A program made the translations under genes and the position numbers. From assembly GCA_949987705.1 (NCBI GenBank), contig OX465281.1:31170942-31234941 (forward strand): DNA of 64,000 bases, written 5' to 3'. Under the pieces are notes generated by a model. That model was not told where the DNA came from. It saw nothing but the letters and a program-made list of their open reading frames with translations, and did no database searches. Below, piece by piece: positions 10,310 through 20,949 of the stretch (position 1 is its first letter; each line of letters starts with the position of its first letter). The stretch is from Thereva unica. Lineage: Eukaryota > Arthropoda > Insecta > Diptera > Therevidae.

Positions 10310-11691
10310 ATTGCCTGCTTTCCACGCGTTCACTGGATGTGATTTCAACCCGTCCTTTTATAGACGGGGAAAAACAACGCCATTTGAACTAATGGAGCAG
10401 AATGAAAGATATATAAGGGCGTTTATGAACATAAGTCTATACCTTTTCAACTTCAAATTGGGACTAAACAATTTCAAATTGAGACTAAACAGTTTCAAAT
10501 TGGGAGTAAACAGTTTCAAATTGGGACTAAACAATTTTAAATTGGGAATAAACAATTTCAAATTGGGAATAAACAATTTCAAATTGGGATCGAACAATTT
10601 GAAGTAATAAATGAACAACTATTAGTAAAGATTAAAGTATTATTTTTAATAAGTCTGGAATAAATATGAACACAGATAAACAACATAAAAACATTATTTA
10701 AAAACGAACATCCACCATATTTAATGCATCGCACCTTTGAACATGGGCAGTTTTGTGCAATTCACAACAGTTTGATTTCTTTTATCAATAATTAACATGG
10801 TTTGTAACCGTTGTAAACGATATTCGGCTTGAGTCATATTAGCCCTGTCGTCACCGGTTAGAATTTGAAGCGTTTGAATTGCTAATTCTATTTTAACGTT
10901 AGCTTTTAAGCTTGAACAAGCGTGCTCGATAGTTAGTCTTTGGACTATATGGTCCCAGTCTAAGTCGGGAATGTTTTCTGCTTGATATTCTAAAAGTTGC
11001 TGAGCATAATTACGCCTTTTAATTTTATTTTTCTCGCTGTTCGCTCTTTGTGGTTCCTTATGCATATCTTTTCATGCAAATAACATACCATCTAAAGTTA
11101 AAGAAGAAAATTTTTGGTAATTTTAACTTACTCCCAATTTGAAATTGTTTAGTCCCAATTTGACATTGTTTAGTCCCAATTTGAAATTGTTTAATCCCAA
11201 TTTGATATTGTTTAGTCCCAATTTGAAGTTGAAAAGGTATAGTTGGGCTATCGGATGAAACGTTCAATGTTTTAGAAGAGTTTGTATGTCAAATGTACAC
11301 CTTAAAAGAGATAAACCGAGTTAACGATGGTAGAATGGTTATTTTTTCTGCGAATTACAAGACATCAAAAGTAACTGAAACTTTTTTAAAGAAAATGAAG
11401 AGTTTTAATGGTTCCTCTCCACCATGTAAAAGCGAGTTGACACCGCAAATAAAACGTAGTTGCTATATAGCTACTCTCTGGACACACGCCTATTTAAAAG
11501 TTTCAACGCGTTACAAACCAGAAGAATGGGGGTGGAAGCTCAGTAATGATGATGATGAGGATCTGAAGCTTCTATTCGACTGGTTTGATGGTGACGAGGT
11601 GCCACCTCAAGTGTCAGACGTTATTGTTGAAGAAATTGAGGAAGGCGAGATATCAACTACACATGCTATACATACATACATATATGCGTAA
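10310..11691 (+). pseudogene. Uncharacterised HAFTGCD-motif gene, exon split by an 800-bp element
   Basis: An exon appears to start at a splice-acceptor-like ...TTTAG (10309) with LPAFHAFTGCDF, then RRGKTTPFELMEQNERYIRAF. It is interrupted at 10440-11239 and resumes in register with DETFNVLEEFVCQMYTLKEI, later FLKKMKSFNGSSPPCKSEL, then GWKL...WFDGDEVPPQVSD and an acidic tail, stop near 11691. An AATAAA lies at about 11782. The blocks LPALHAFTGCD, PPCKSEL and FKWFDGDQLP are familiar to me from a repeated family of uncharacterised invertebrate proteins, possibly transposon-borne; this is recollection, not a search. Upstream exons are not found. Its position between the long inverted repeats makes a cargo role possible. 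Confidence 0.6.
10440..11239. mobile_element. 800-bp element with minisatellite inverted ends
   Basis: The ends are inverted copies beginning TACCTTTTCAACTTCAAATT, followed by five to seven tandem ~22-bp units (CAAATTGGGACTAAACAATT). TA flanks both sides (10438-10439, 11240-11241). Inside, a minus-strand frame of 114 codons (10721-11065; residues DLDWDHIVQRLTIEHACSSL, LQILTGDD) looks coding-like but I do not recognise it; it may be captured sequence. The host exon frame is preserved around the insertion. Confidence 0.75.
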
Positions 11692-12584
11692 CTAGGTTTA
11701 ACAACTATGACCCTGATAGCGATAGTTAATGAGTCTATCATATTTATGTATATAGTTATGTAGGGAGCAAGGGAGCACCAAAATAAAACGCAACTTTCCG
11801 GATAAAACAAAACTTATTCTTTTATTTTTAATGATTAATTAGTTTACAAGTATTTCGGTCGCGATCGTCGGGAGAACTACTATAAGGTTTTTTATTAAGT
11901 TTTTATCTGGCTTTTCATTTGGGAGGAGAAATGCAAACGTTAGCATAAACTGTGGGCGACCGTTTCTTGGACTTGTGTAATCTGATATTGGTCACGTTGA
12001 AATAAACACTTTATGCATGTGAGGGTGGTATTATATTACTATAAAAAAAATAATATTAGTATTTATTATTATGAATATACAAATAAAAAATTTGAAAATT
12101 GGAAAAAAGAAAATCAATTTATTTATGATAAAAGTATATCACTCATTATTTATCTGAAAATGATGTTTTACTTTTATTTCTTCTTCTTCTTCTTCTTTGA
12201 TCCGTTAGCTGGCGGTCCGAGCGGGACGTGTCCGCAACGGATACGCTGCTGTCGGTGCCGCTTTGAAAAATGCGGTTCCTTACCTAGGTCATCGGTCGGT
12301 CATCATAATGAACGATTCTGGTCAACTCGGCAGGTCGACCACCCTCCTCCTTTCACACCCTAGGCTTGGGACCATGCGACGGTGGAGTTTTACTTTTATT
12401 TAATCACATACAATACCCAACTACTCATTATATCTTAAAAATATACCATAAATATGCTACCAGATGTGTATATACACCCATTTTAACTAAATTTAATATA
12501 TAAAACTTGATATTACGATTTTCCAACTTCAACTGGAGATGGCATGGGTTTCTACAAATAGGAAAGAGATGGGCAAGTGGAGAC
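11692..12584. other. Non-coding stretch with a TCT microsatellite
   Basis: The 3' flank of the HAFTGCD exon is followed by A/T-rich sequence and a (TCT)n run at about 12179-12198. A GC-richer patch at 12200-12375 is not identified. No gene is supported. Confidence 0.5.
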
Positions 12585-13221
12585 CCGATTAAAAATGAAA
12601 TTCGCCCGCAGCTAGCACGCAGCTAGCATGCACTAGCCCGCACGGCGCCCGCAGCTAGCATGCACGCCTGAAGACTAGCCCGCATCTAGCATGCAGCTGG
12701 CACGCACGAATATTATAAATCACGAGTAAAAATGAAATTCGCCCGCAGCTAGCACGCAGCTGGCATGCACTAGCCCGCACGGCGCCCGCAGCTAGCATGC
12801 ACGCCTGAGTGAAAATAACACTAGCCCGCAGCTAGCATGCAGCTGGTACGCACGAAACTCAAATTTAAAATGAAAGAAAAAAAATTTTTTTCGTAGAATA
12901 AAAATTCTACGCCTCTTAAAAAAGATGGAGATGAGTATTAAATATGTATGTATGTAAAGTCGTCATCAGGCACATTTTGAGATTTTCGTGCGTGTGGCGG
13001 GAGAGTGGATACCTGTGGCGGGAGAGTGCATCCCTCTAGCGAACAAATTTTTAGATTATCGTGCCAGTGGCGGGAGCGTGTATCCCTGTGGCGGGAGCGT
13101 GCGTACCTGTGGCGGGAGAGTACGTACTTTTGTGGCGTGCCTGTTTGTTCGCTATGCGTGCTAGCTGCGGGCGCGTGCGTGCTAGTAAGGAAATTAACCA
13201 TGAAATTATTTTTAATCGGGG
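12585..13221. repeat. GC-rich repeat element with inverted ends and internal tandem units
   Basis: CCCGATTAAAAAT at the left is inverted at the right (TTTTTAATCGGGG). Inside, a ~134-bp unit built from CGCCCGCAGCTAGCACGCAG-type words occurs twice (12589-12716, 12724-12855), followed by inverted-sense GTGGCGGGAGAGTG/GTGGCGGGAGCGTG words (12990-13130). A related word cluster recurs at 63185-63270. The frames seen here are by-products of the repeats. Confidence 0.6.
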
Positions 13222-13256
13222 AAGTATTATATATGTCATAACGAATCCTAATGTTC

Positions 13257-13605
13257 AAATCCCATCTCCTGCAAAATCACTTGGGTCATACCCAAAATCG
13301 CCACAAAATCAAAAGCCGCCAAAATGGAAACCTTGAATTCATATGAGATGGGCACCCGAATTTGGGCTATTGGTGGTCTATCTCACCATTATACCAAATC
13401 CCATCCTCTGCAATAACACTTTGTTCAACTGGACCAAACCGACATTTTAAAAAATTCCCAAAATTCAAACCTAACCTCCAAACGAGATGGCAATCGAAAT
13501 ATGAGGTGGGAGCAACCCAATTTACCTATATACCAAGTCCCATCCTCTGCAATATCACTTTTTTCATGGTCAAAAAATCTACAAGTTCAAAAGGTCATAA
13601 AATTA
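13257..13605. repeat. Right arm of ~350-bp long inverted repeat
   Basis: Inverted partner of 7544-7893, described there. The arm ends at 'aattaaaactta'. One further degenerate unit (CCCATCCTCTGCAAAATCAC) lies outside it at about 13680. Confidence 0.7.
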
Positions 13606-13721
13606 AAACTTAAGTAGACTCGAATTGGCGATTAGTCTTAATCAGTTGTGCTTTAAGTAATCTAACATATATCAAAGGCCCATCCTCTGCAAAATCACTT
13701 TGCAAATCTGTCACTAGCTCT

Positions 13722-15583
13722 TGGACTACTAGTGAGGCGCGAGGTCAGCCCCATGATTGTAAGGTGGGTGGACAGCATGCTGAAAAACAGAGCGGTAAGG
13801 ATTCAGACAAGAGACTCGCGGCTTCGAGGGAGTGTCAGCAAGGGATGCCCACAGGGCGGGGTCCTATCGCCCCTCCTGTGGAACATCACTGTGGACACTC
13901 TGCTCTGGGATGCTAGAGGTAATGGGCGTGCATACCGTTGGGTATGCAGATGATGTAGCGATTGTGGCACGTGGCAAGTTTATGAGCACTACGGCAGATA
14001 TCATGAGGAATGCACTCCAAGTGGTTGAGCAGTGGTGTACGAAACAGGGCCTCACCATAAATGCCAATAAGACAGTCGCGATAATCTTCACTAGGAATAT
14101 TAAAGATCTGGACTTTCAGCCCCTCATGCTTTTTGGATCGAGGATCAAGGTGTCTGGGATGGTCAAGTATCTGGGTGTATACTTGGACTCGCGACTAACC
14201 TGGAAATACCACGTTGAAGAGAAGATTAAGAAGGCGACAAGGGTGCTACACCAGTGCAGAAGAGTATGTGGACTAAGGTGGGGTATCTCACCAAGGTTAG
14301 CATACTGGACATATACCATGATGGTGAGACCCATCATAACTTATGCCTCGGTGATCTGGTGGACTAAAGTCACACAGAAAACCGTCAAGAGGCATTTGGA
14401 CAAGGTGCAAAGAATGGCCAGCGTAGGTGTGAGCGGTGCTTTCCGCACCACACCCGCCGCGGCATTGGAGGCGCTGTTAGGTCTGCTGCCGTTAGATCTC
14501 CAGGTGATGAAGACTGCGGCAGCCTCAGCGATTCGCATGAGACGGGATGCCGCATGGCAGGCGTCAGGAACCTTATATGGGCACATGAAGATTCTGGATC
14601 GCATCAAAGGGACTAGGGAGCTCATGATGCCCATGGAAGGGATCGCAAAAATGAGGGTGACCGAAAGGTATCATAAAACCCTCATAGGGAACGGAACGCT
14701 CCCGGAAGGGAGCCCGGAAGACATATATATCTTCACGGACGGATCCATGATCGACGGCAGAGCAGGTGCGGGAGTCTTCTCAGAGGACTTAAATCTGACC
14801 TGCTCTCTGGCTTTGGGGAATTACACCTCAGTCTACCAGGCGGAAATGCTTGCTTTGCTGCACGCGCTGGATCACATAAATGATGATCAGGTGCAGGGAA
14901 GAAGTATCCTTATAGCACTGGACAATCAGGCTGTGATTAAGCGTATGAATCAGACAGAGATTAATGCGTCTCTGGCGTTGGAATGTGTCCAAAAACTGAA
15001 TAGGTGTGCGAAACAAAACAACGTGACGCTAGCTTGGGTTAGAGCACATATAGGCATCGATGGGAACGAAAAGGCTGACAACCTGGCAAAACAGGGGTCA
15101 ACCTCGGAATTCTGGGGACCGGAGCCATACTCTGCCATTGGCAGAGGGTTGGTAAGGAACTGCATCGAGAAATGGGTCGCTGAGGAACACCGGAGAGGGT
15201 GGGACGCTATTACCACGTGTAGGCATAGGCAGGCTAAGATGGTGCTTACGTTGCCGATTACCGCAGCCAGAAGAAGGATCCTGCATATGCAAAGGAGAAC
15301 CCTCAGATGGTTGGTGGCACTGATTACAGGACACGGATGTTTCAGGTATCACCTAAAAAGAATGGGAATTCTGGAGGATGACACCTGTCGGATGTGCCTG
15401 GAGGAACCTGAGACGGCCACACACATAGTGTGTCACTGTCCGGCGGTGGCGAGGAAAAGGGCTGCCATAACTGGACTCCATTGGATGGAGGACATGAGGC
15501 AGACTCCCTTCAATCAGCTGCTTGCGATAACTAGGGGAGTCGAAGCAAGGGAGCAATGGGACAACCCACTGCAACCCCAATAA
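13722..15583 (+). pseudogene. LINE ORF2, RT (second half) + RNase H + zinc knuckle, I/R1/LOA type
   Basis: The piece starts inside RT (VRREVSPMIVRWVDSML, then GCPQGGVLSPLLWNITVD), shifts frame once near 13910, and continues unbroken for over 500 codons. The catalytic YADD is at about 13949. The RNase H domain begins FTDGSMIDGRAGAGVF (about 14730), with acidic residues in QAEMLAL and ALDNQAVI and NEKADNLAKQG. A CCHC knuckle C-RMC-LEEPETATH-IVC lies at 15385-15435. The stop is TAA at 15581. 5' truncation plus one frameshift make it inactive, but the long clean frame implies moderate age. The 3' end is not sharply defined in 15584-15720. Confidence 0.88.
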
Positions 15584-17312
15584 GATGACTCTAGGCAGAG
15601 GGACGAAAAGGGACCCGCAAATAGTGGTCTGATTCGGTATCCCTCGAAAATCTATATATAAGCACTAGATGGAGTTGTTTAACGTCATGCGCCACGACTA
15701 GAAACATTTCAGCAAGCAGAGATGACAATTCCGCATGTCTTTTATGATTCCGCATGTCGATCCTGCTCAATGGCGCGAACATATGGCCAGATTGAGAATG
15801 TCATTGAACATCCACAGAAAAAAGCGAACATTTTCTGAACACATGTCTGGCTCTGCCAAGGATTAGATAGCGTGCACTTACTTACTGACTTTTTCTTAGA
15901 GGCCTTGGAAAGGTGTTGGAAGATGTAAAGACACTCTAAGTACTTTGTTATATACTTAGGTAATTTTTTTTTTACGAGGGCAGTTACAAAGCGATGCCCT
16001 TTCAGTGCCAAATATGCCTTCGTGTTCTGTCTTTGAGAAAATTTCCTATTATTGTTAAGACTTCCAACACCGAACATTGGAGGTCCACATTTGATCTTGT
16101 AAACTCCAATGGCAACGCTGCCGGGATAACTATTCAGGTTCAGCTGGAAGGATGTCAGGACTTTATTTAGCTTGGTCACTGGGAACTGCGCCCGAAGTTG
16201 TCATCAATGCATGCTCAGAAGGGCGGAGGACACCATGTTCTAAGAGTTAAGGGTTGTTCGGCTTGATCTTACTTGACAAACAAGTCTAAGTGCCAAACCT
16301 TTCGGCAGACTGTTGAATCTGATCAAGCAGTTTGGTTTACAAATGTCAGGTAGTGGGAAGCGGAAGCGATCACCTAATATCTCAGTGAAAGAAGAGCAAG
16401 AAGATGAATAAAAAAGGACGATTCCTTATCGATGCTAAAATCCTTGATTAAGAGTTGGAGAAAAATGTCTGAATGTTCATACTTCGAAAGACGGTTGAGG
16501 GATCTCTGATCTGCCGATCGTGATCTTTGGGCTGAAGACCTGTGATTAAGGAATTGTGGAATGAAATAATTTTTTGATGATCGAAAGGTTTTTTCTATGA
16601 TGAAGAAAGTGTGCCCATAAGAGTGAAATTTAAAAAAAATTCTATGAATTAAGAGCTTCAACTCTTTCTAAAACACATTTGCATGATCTTACAAAAATCC
16701 TACATACAGGAAGTTTAATTTGGCACCATCAACATGCCAGAAAAACATTAATAATTCAAAAAATTCGCGTTTTCCCTTTTTATTATATTTAATTTTTCCA
16801 TAAGGTCAAAAACGATCAAAAATTCTTGAGCATAAAAACCCCCAAGGAAACGCCGCTCTCTACTATTTACCTTATTTTATTTATTAGATATTAATGCAAT
16901 CCACCTTGCATCTTGTCATACCTTTTTATTAGTATTATTATGTGCATATTTTTATTATTTTATGAAATTTATGTTCACCACACCTAAAATGTCGAATATT
17001 AATTTCGAGGAAATATTTCATCCAGAATCTTTCCTGAGCTAATGAGGTTTCGCAAAAATTTTTGATTGAATTGTGAATTCTTACATGGCAAAAAATTATA
17101 AATTTTTATTAATAATTAAAATTAGTAAAAATTTGAATATTTTTTGGGTGAACAGGTGGAAATGGCGAGAAAAAAATGGTCTTGAGCTGGGATTTATTCG
17201 GAGGAAAGAAACAAATTTTTTTAATTAATTTTTTAACACCGTTGGTTGCGAACTGAAGATTAATCACGAATCAAGGATTATGAAATTATTAATAATAATA
17301 ATAAAACTGTTT
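15584..17312. other. LINE 3' flank and intergenic DNA
   Basis: The first ~150 bp are probably LINE 3' UTR. The rest is A/T-rich with scattered poly-T and short unrecognised frames (one of 145 codons at 15742-16179 minus, with no domain). No RNA gene or structured repeat was found. Confidence 0.5.
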
Positions 17313-17318
17313 TTTATT
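17313..17318 (-). terminator. Candidate polyadenylation signal of the cuticle gene
   Basis: AATAAA on the minus strand, about 150 bp after the stop codon and followed by A/T-rich sequence. It is the nearest canonical signal noticed. Confidence 0.45.
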
Positions 17319-17466
17319 TTTTGCAAAATTTGTTATATTTTTTTTGTAATACTCGAAATGACTTAAAAGATTTTTCTCTATTTTTTATGCACAAAAACTT
17401 AACGTCAACGATTTTTTTAGGGCTCACAGGTATTAAAAAGGATTTCGATTGATTTTTAGGACGATC

Positions 17467-18043
17467 TTATCCTCGGTACCTGTTTGCACTGAAAGCAGAT
17501 TGACTTTGGCTGTTGTAGCTAGGTTGAGCTCTGTAGCTTTGTTGTTGTTCTTCCTTGTATGGATGAGTCCTGATATATTCCAAAGCACGAAGGATTGCAT
17601 CTGGGATTGGTGGTGGAGTTGGGATGTGTGATCCTGTTGCTTGGAATCCATTCTCATCGGCAGTGTATTGGAATTGGACTGGGGTACCATCTGGAGCTGT
17701 CCATGCTGCACTTCCTTGCGCACTTAGTCCACCGACACCAGTTTCTGAAGCGGAGATACCATTTCCAGTTTCGTAGGAGTATGAGTATGATCCATCAGGA
17801 TTCAAGTCAGAAGCTTGACGGAGGATCGGTATTTCAGCTCCGGCGCCGCCTGATGAGTATTGCTGTGGTCTGCTGTATGACTGCTGTTGTTGTTGTCGTC
17901 CGAATGGGCTATTGTATGCGGCGGATGCAATAGCCAGAAGTGCTGATATGACAACCTACGGATGATATAATTTTTTTTTTTGTTAAACACTGGTAATCCA
18001 CATTGCTTAATATATTTAAAGTAATCCTTACTAAAGTCTTCAT
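17467..18043 (-). CDS. RR-1 family chitin-binding cuticular protein (two exons)
   Basis: This looks like an intact host gene: exon 1 is 18032-18043 (four codons, ATG), the intron is 17956-18031 (76 bp, GT...AG, phase 0), and exon 2 is 17467-17955 (TAA stop), giving 166 residues. The N-terminus is a signal peptide ([17 protein letters not shown]), so the product is secreted. A Q/S-rich linker follows. The Rebers-Riddiford domain (about residues 56-125) starts [16 protein letters not shown] and contains [20 protein letters not shown] and [11 protein letters not shown]; its aromatic residues are the expected chitin contacts. The C-terminus is Q/S/Y-rich. The first intron after about four codons, inside the signal peptide, is typical of insect cuticle genes. 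The RR-1 form is usually associated with flexible cuticle. No orthologue name can be given. Confidence 0.93.
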
Positions 18044-18110
18044 GTTGATAGTATAATAATAAGCGTTTTGGCAGGTGACTCTGATCTTACAAGGTACACA
18101 AAACAGATGG

Positions 18111-18145
18111 AACTGACGTCCTCAACTTGTTAGAGGCTTTTTATA
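18111..18145 (-). promoter_or_regulatory. Core promoter of the cuticle gene: TATA box and initiator
   Basis: TATAAAAAG (18137-18145, minus strand) lies 31 bp upstream of the A in TCAGTT (18111-18116), the arthropod initiator, placing +1 at 18114. This leaves a ~70-nt 5' UTR. The spacing is textbook, which supports the gene model. Confidence 0.8.
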
Positions 18146-18344
18146 TCAAAACAAAATCCAATAAAACACCTCAAACGGGGGCAATTACATTTTGGGATTG
18201 TGTGGTACATCACATCTCTTCTTCGGGTTGCGCTTCTTTCTTCTCGTACGACCGGGGGGGATCGAGATCTCTTCAAGCGGCGCGCGCAGCTCTCAGGTAA
18301 TTCCTCTCGATCTTCATCGACAAGATCGGGGAGTTTTTGGTTTT

Positions 18345-18796
18345 GGTTTTGATCTTTTGGGTGTAAACGTTTTGATCTACTCCAACAACAGCACACCGGA
18401 TGGCATCTTTGGACGCCGCCGCGCCGGGCCATGGATGCGCGTCTTCTTCTTTTGGCATATGAAATGCTAAAATTTAACATTTCAATGTGCGGGTGTTGGT
18501 TGGTTACTTAATTGACGCACGCTTGTTGGTTGGACTCTTCGCGCGAGTTGATCTAGGTGGTTAACTTGTGTGCGAGATTGTGTCCAGCTGCTGCCGCGCC
18601 AAACTTGGCCCATTTTTTTTTTGACCAATTTTAGATCATGCTAAATTCTCGCTGGTGTTCGTAGTATGCATATGGGGTATATGGTTAGACAAAGTTTATA
18701 TGGTCTCGGATTTTGCATGATTAATAAATCAGTCTGGGGAGTGGTTTTCTTGTTGGACATATACCTGAGCATACACATACAACTTACAGGTACAAA
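18345..18796. repeat. Dispersed repeat, copy B
   Basis: Full-length partner of 5857-6494 without the LINE insert; it preserves the empty target site GCGGGTGTT. Its left border is not definable here because copy A is truncated. It begins about 200 bp upstream of the cuticle promoter. Confidence 0.7.
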
Positions 18797-20940
18797 AAAC
18801 AATGGGAGGTTTGCCCTTGACGATGCTCTTTGAAAGTAGCATTTCCGTCTGCTATTTTGTGTTTGGTAATTATCTTGGCACTAGCAACATTGCGATATGA
18901 ATCTGCAATCTCTCTCTCAACACACACAGCAGAAAACAATAGAGTTGTGGGTGGAGTGTGCATAAAATTCAGCTTATGGAATGCTGATATGGGGATCAAG
19001 TTCGACAGTTCGACTGATTAATGAAATTCTTAGGAGATCATTTCTTTTTCTATTGTTTTTAGTTAGAATAAAATAAAAAAAAATGTTTGCGATGATGTTC
19101 GACAAAATCTCCAACATATTTCCCAAAAAAAATATTTTGTTATTTGATAGCGGATGGTATTTTGATTTCAGGTTTGTTTTTGCAATAATCCCATTATTCA
19201 TTTTTGGCGGCACCTGCTGGCTATTAAGTAACCAGGTATTGGTGTGTGCCATTCATCATTGCATACCTCACCTCATCATTCTAGAATTTAATCGGAATTT
19301 TGTTTTTTATTTTTTGTATTTTTTCAAATACTATGCAATTGCCTCAAAATTTTTCGATATTTCAATGGAGAAGAGTTTTATGCTTAATTTACTCTGAAGG
19401 TAGACTAGTTGTGTTTTTTTTCTTTCGGTATTGTGTGTATATTGAACTTTATTTAGAAAGTGAAGAATTTTTGTGATAGAAAAAAAACTAAAAAAAAATA
19501 TTTCAAAAAAAAGTGTAATCTTTAAACTAGCAAAATATCAATCAAGAAATTGGTAAAGTTCGTTTAGGTGCGGCGGCTGCAGACATTTCGTTCTTATGAT
19601 TTTTTGGTGTTAAAATTTGCTTGAGGCCATATTAATAATATAGATGAAGAGACAAGATGATGGATTTTTTTTCTTTTTTAATTCACGATTTAGTTAGACA
19701 GTGTGTAAAATCATTAAGGTAGCCACTCCTTCATTATAAAAAATTCCAAGCCTATTACAATTTGTAACATTGAATCGGATTAAATTCTTGGAATATTTAT
19801 AGTATTACTAATTGTTACTAGTGGTAAAATTAAATAGTTTTAATTATTTTCGCACTTTTTAAGAGTTTTTTTAGTGTATGATTTTGGATTTTGGCAAATT
19901 TTTAGTAGTTTAGACATTTTTCCTAAAAAAAATTAAGGATCGTCAGATTTTATTCTAATCTTGCGTAACTAATAAAGTTATAGATTATATTTTTTTTGTA
20001 TTTTTTTTTTGGATTTTATAACTTATTATTAATAAATTATCTTACTTAGTTATTATCAAAGATTTTTGGGTGTAAACCCGGATGCAAAATTATTTTTTTT
20101 TATGAAACATATTTATCGAAATGCTAGGTCTAGAAATAATTAAGCTAGACACTAGATAAACTAGTATAGTATGAAGAAGATCGATTTGAGTAAGGCATAA
20201 AAAGTTGACTGGACTAGTGAGTATTGGTAGGGAATTTGTTAATATTTGATGTATAAAAACGGAAGCTTCAATAACTGCGGTGCATTTTGTGGGAAATAAT
20301 AGGTACTATTCAGAGTAATATATTTTTTGGATACAGCTAAGGGCATGGTTGTCGAAATTTAAAATAGTCTATTCTGCTTTTTCATGTTGTATATGGGACA
20401 TTCCTCGCCCAATTGGACAAAATTTTTCGACCCCTCTTCGTTTTGGCGGAAACTTTTCAGGCAACTATTTAAGACTAAACAAAATTTTTTTTAGAATTTT
20501 TTCAACAATCTATTGACAGTAAAAATTAAATGCGTTTTTTAAGGATTTTTATGAATTTTTTCTTTTATCTTTCGTTGGGGTCGTCGTTTTTGATAGGTTT
20601 ACATGTTTTCAGGTCAGAGGGGTTGTTTACAAACCACCAGTAGCAAGTTTGCTGAAAAACATAAACATATTTTCGAATTCAATGACAAAAGGTCAGAAAA
20701 TAGTAAAAACTTTAAAATTCAATTTCTCAAATACCCCATCACCAAAATGCCGTTATTGGTGTCAAAATGTTCGGGAGAAGTCACTCTAACACCTCGATCA
20801 AAAATCTCGATGGGATCTTAAGGATTTCGAAAGTTATGAGTATTTGTTTATAATCATTAATTTTTTACGTTGTTTATTGAACCCTTTGACCTGGATATTT
20901 TTGAAACGCCATCAATTTTCACCAAAACTCTGTAGGGGTT
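18797..20940. other. A/T-rich intergenic DNA
   Basis: No convincing coding, structured RNA or terminal repeats; there are many poly-A and poly-T runs. Short frames here have no recognisable motif. Confidence 0.5.
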
Positions 20941-20949
20941 TTGTAGTCG

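Noticed and set aside
13005..13336. Repeat peptides such as VAGACVPVAGA and ATGTHAPATG.
   Set aside because: Produced by the GTGGCGGGAGCGTG word repeats.
7468..13613. Two near-identical predicted peptides starting MGYWWSISPLYQIPSS.
   Set aside because: They are translations of the two arms of the long inverted repeat, with no protein domain; similarity reflects DNA repetition.
15742..16179. 145-codon minus-strand frame.
   Set aside because: Length alone; no domain, no promoter or splice context, and A/T-rich composition.
17433..17990. Other frames over the cuticle gene (for example 112 codons plus strand at 17595, 96 codons minus at 17433).
   Set aside because: Shadows of the two-exon cuticle gene; only its frame gives signal peptide, RR domain and splice sites.
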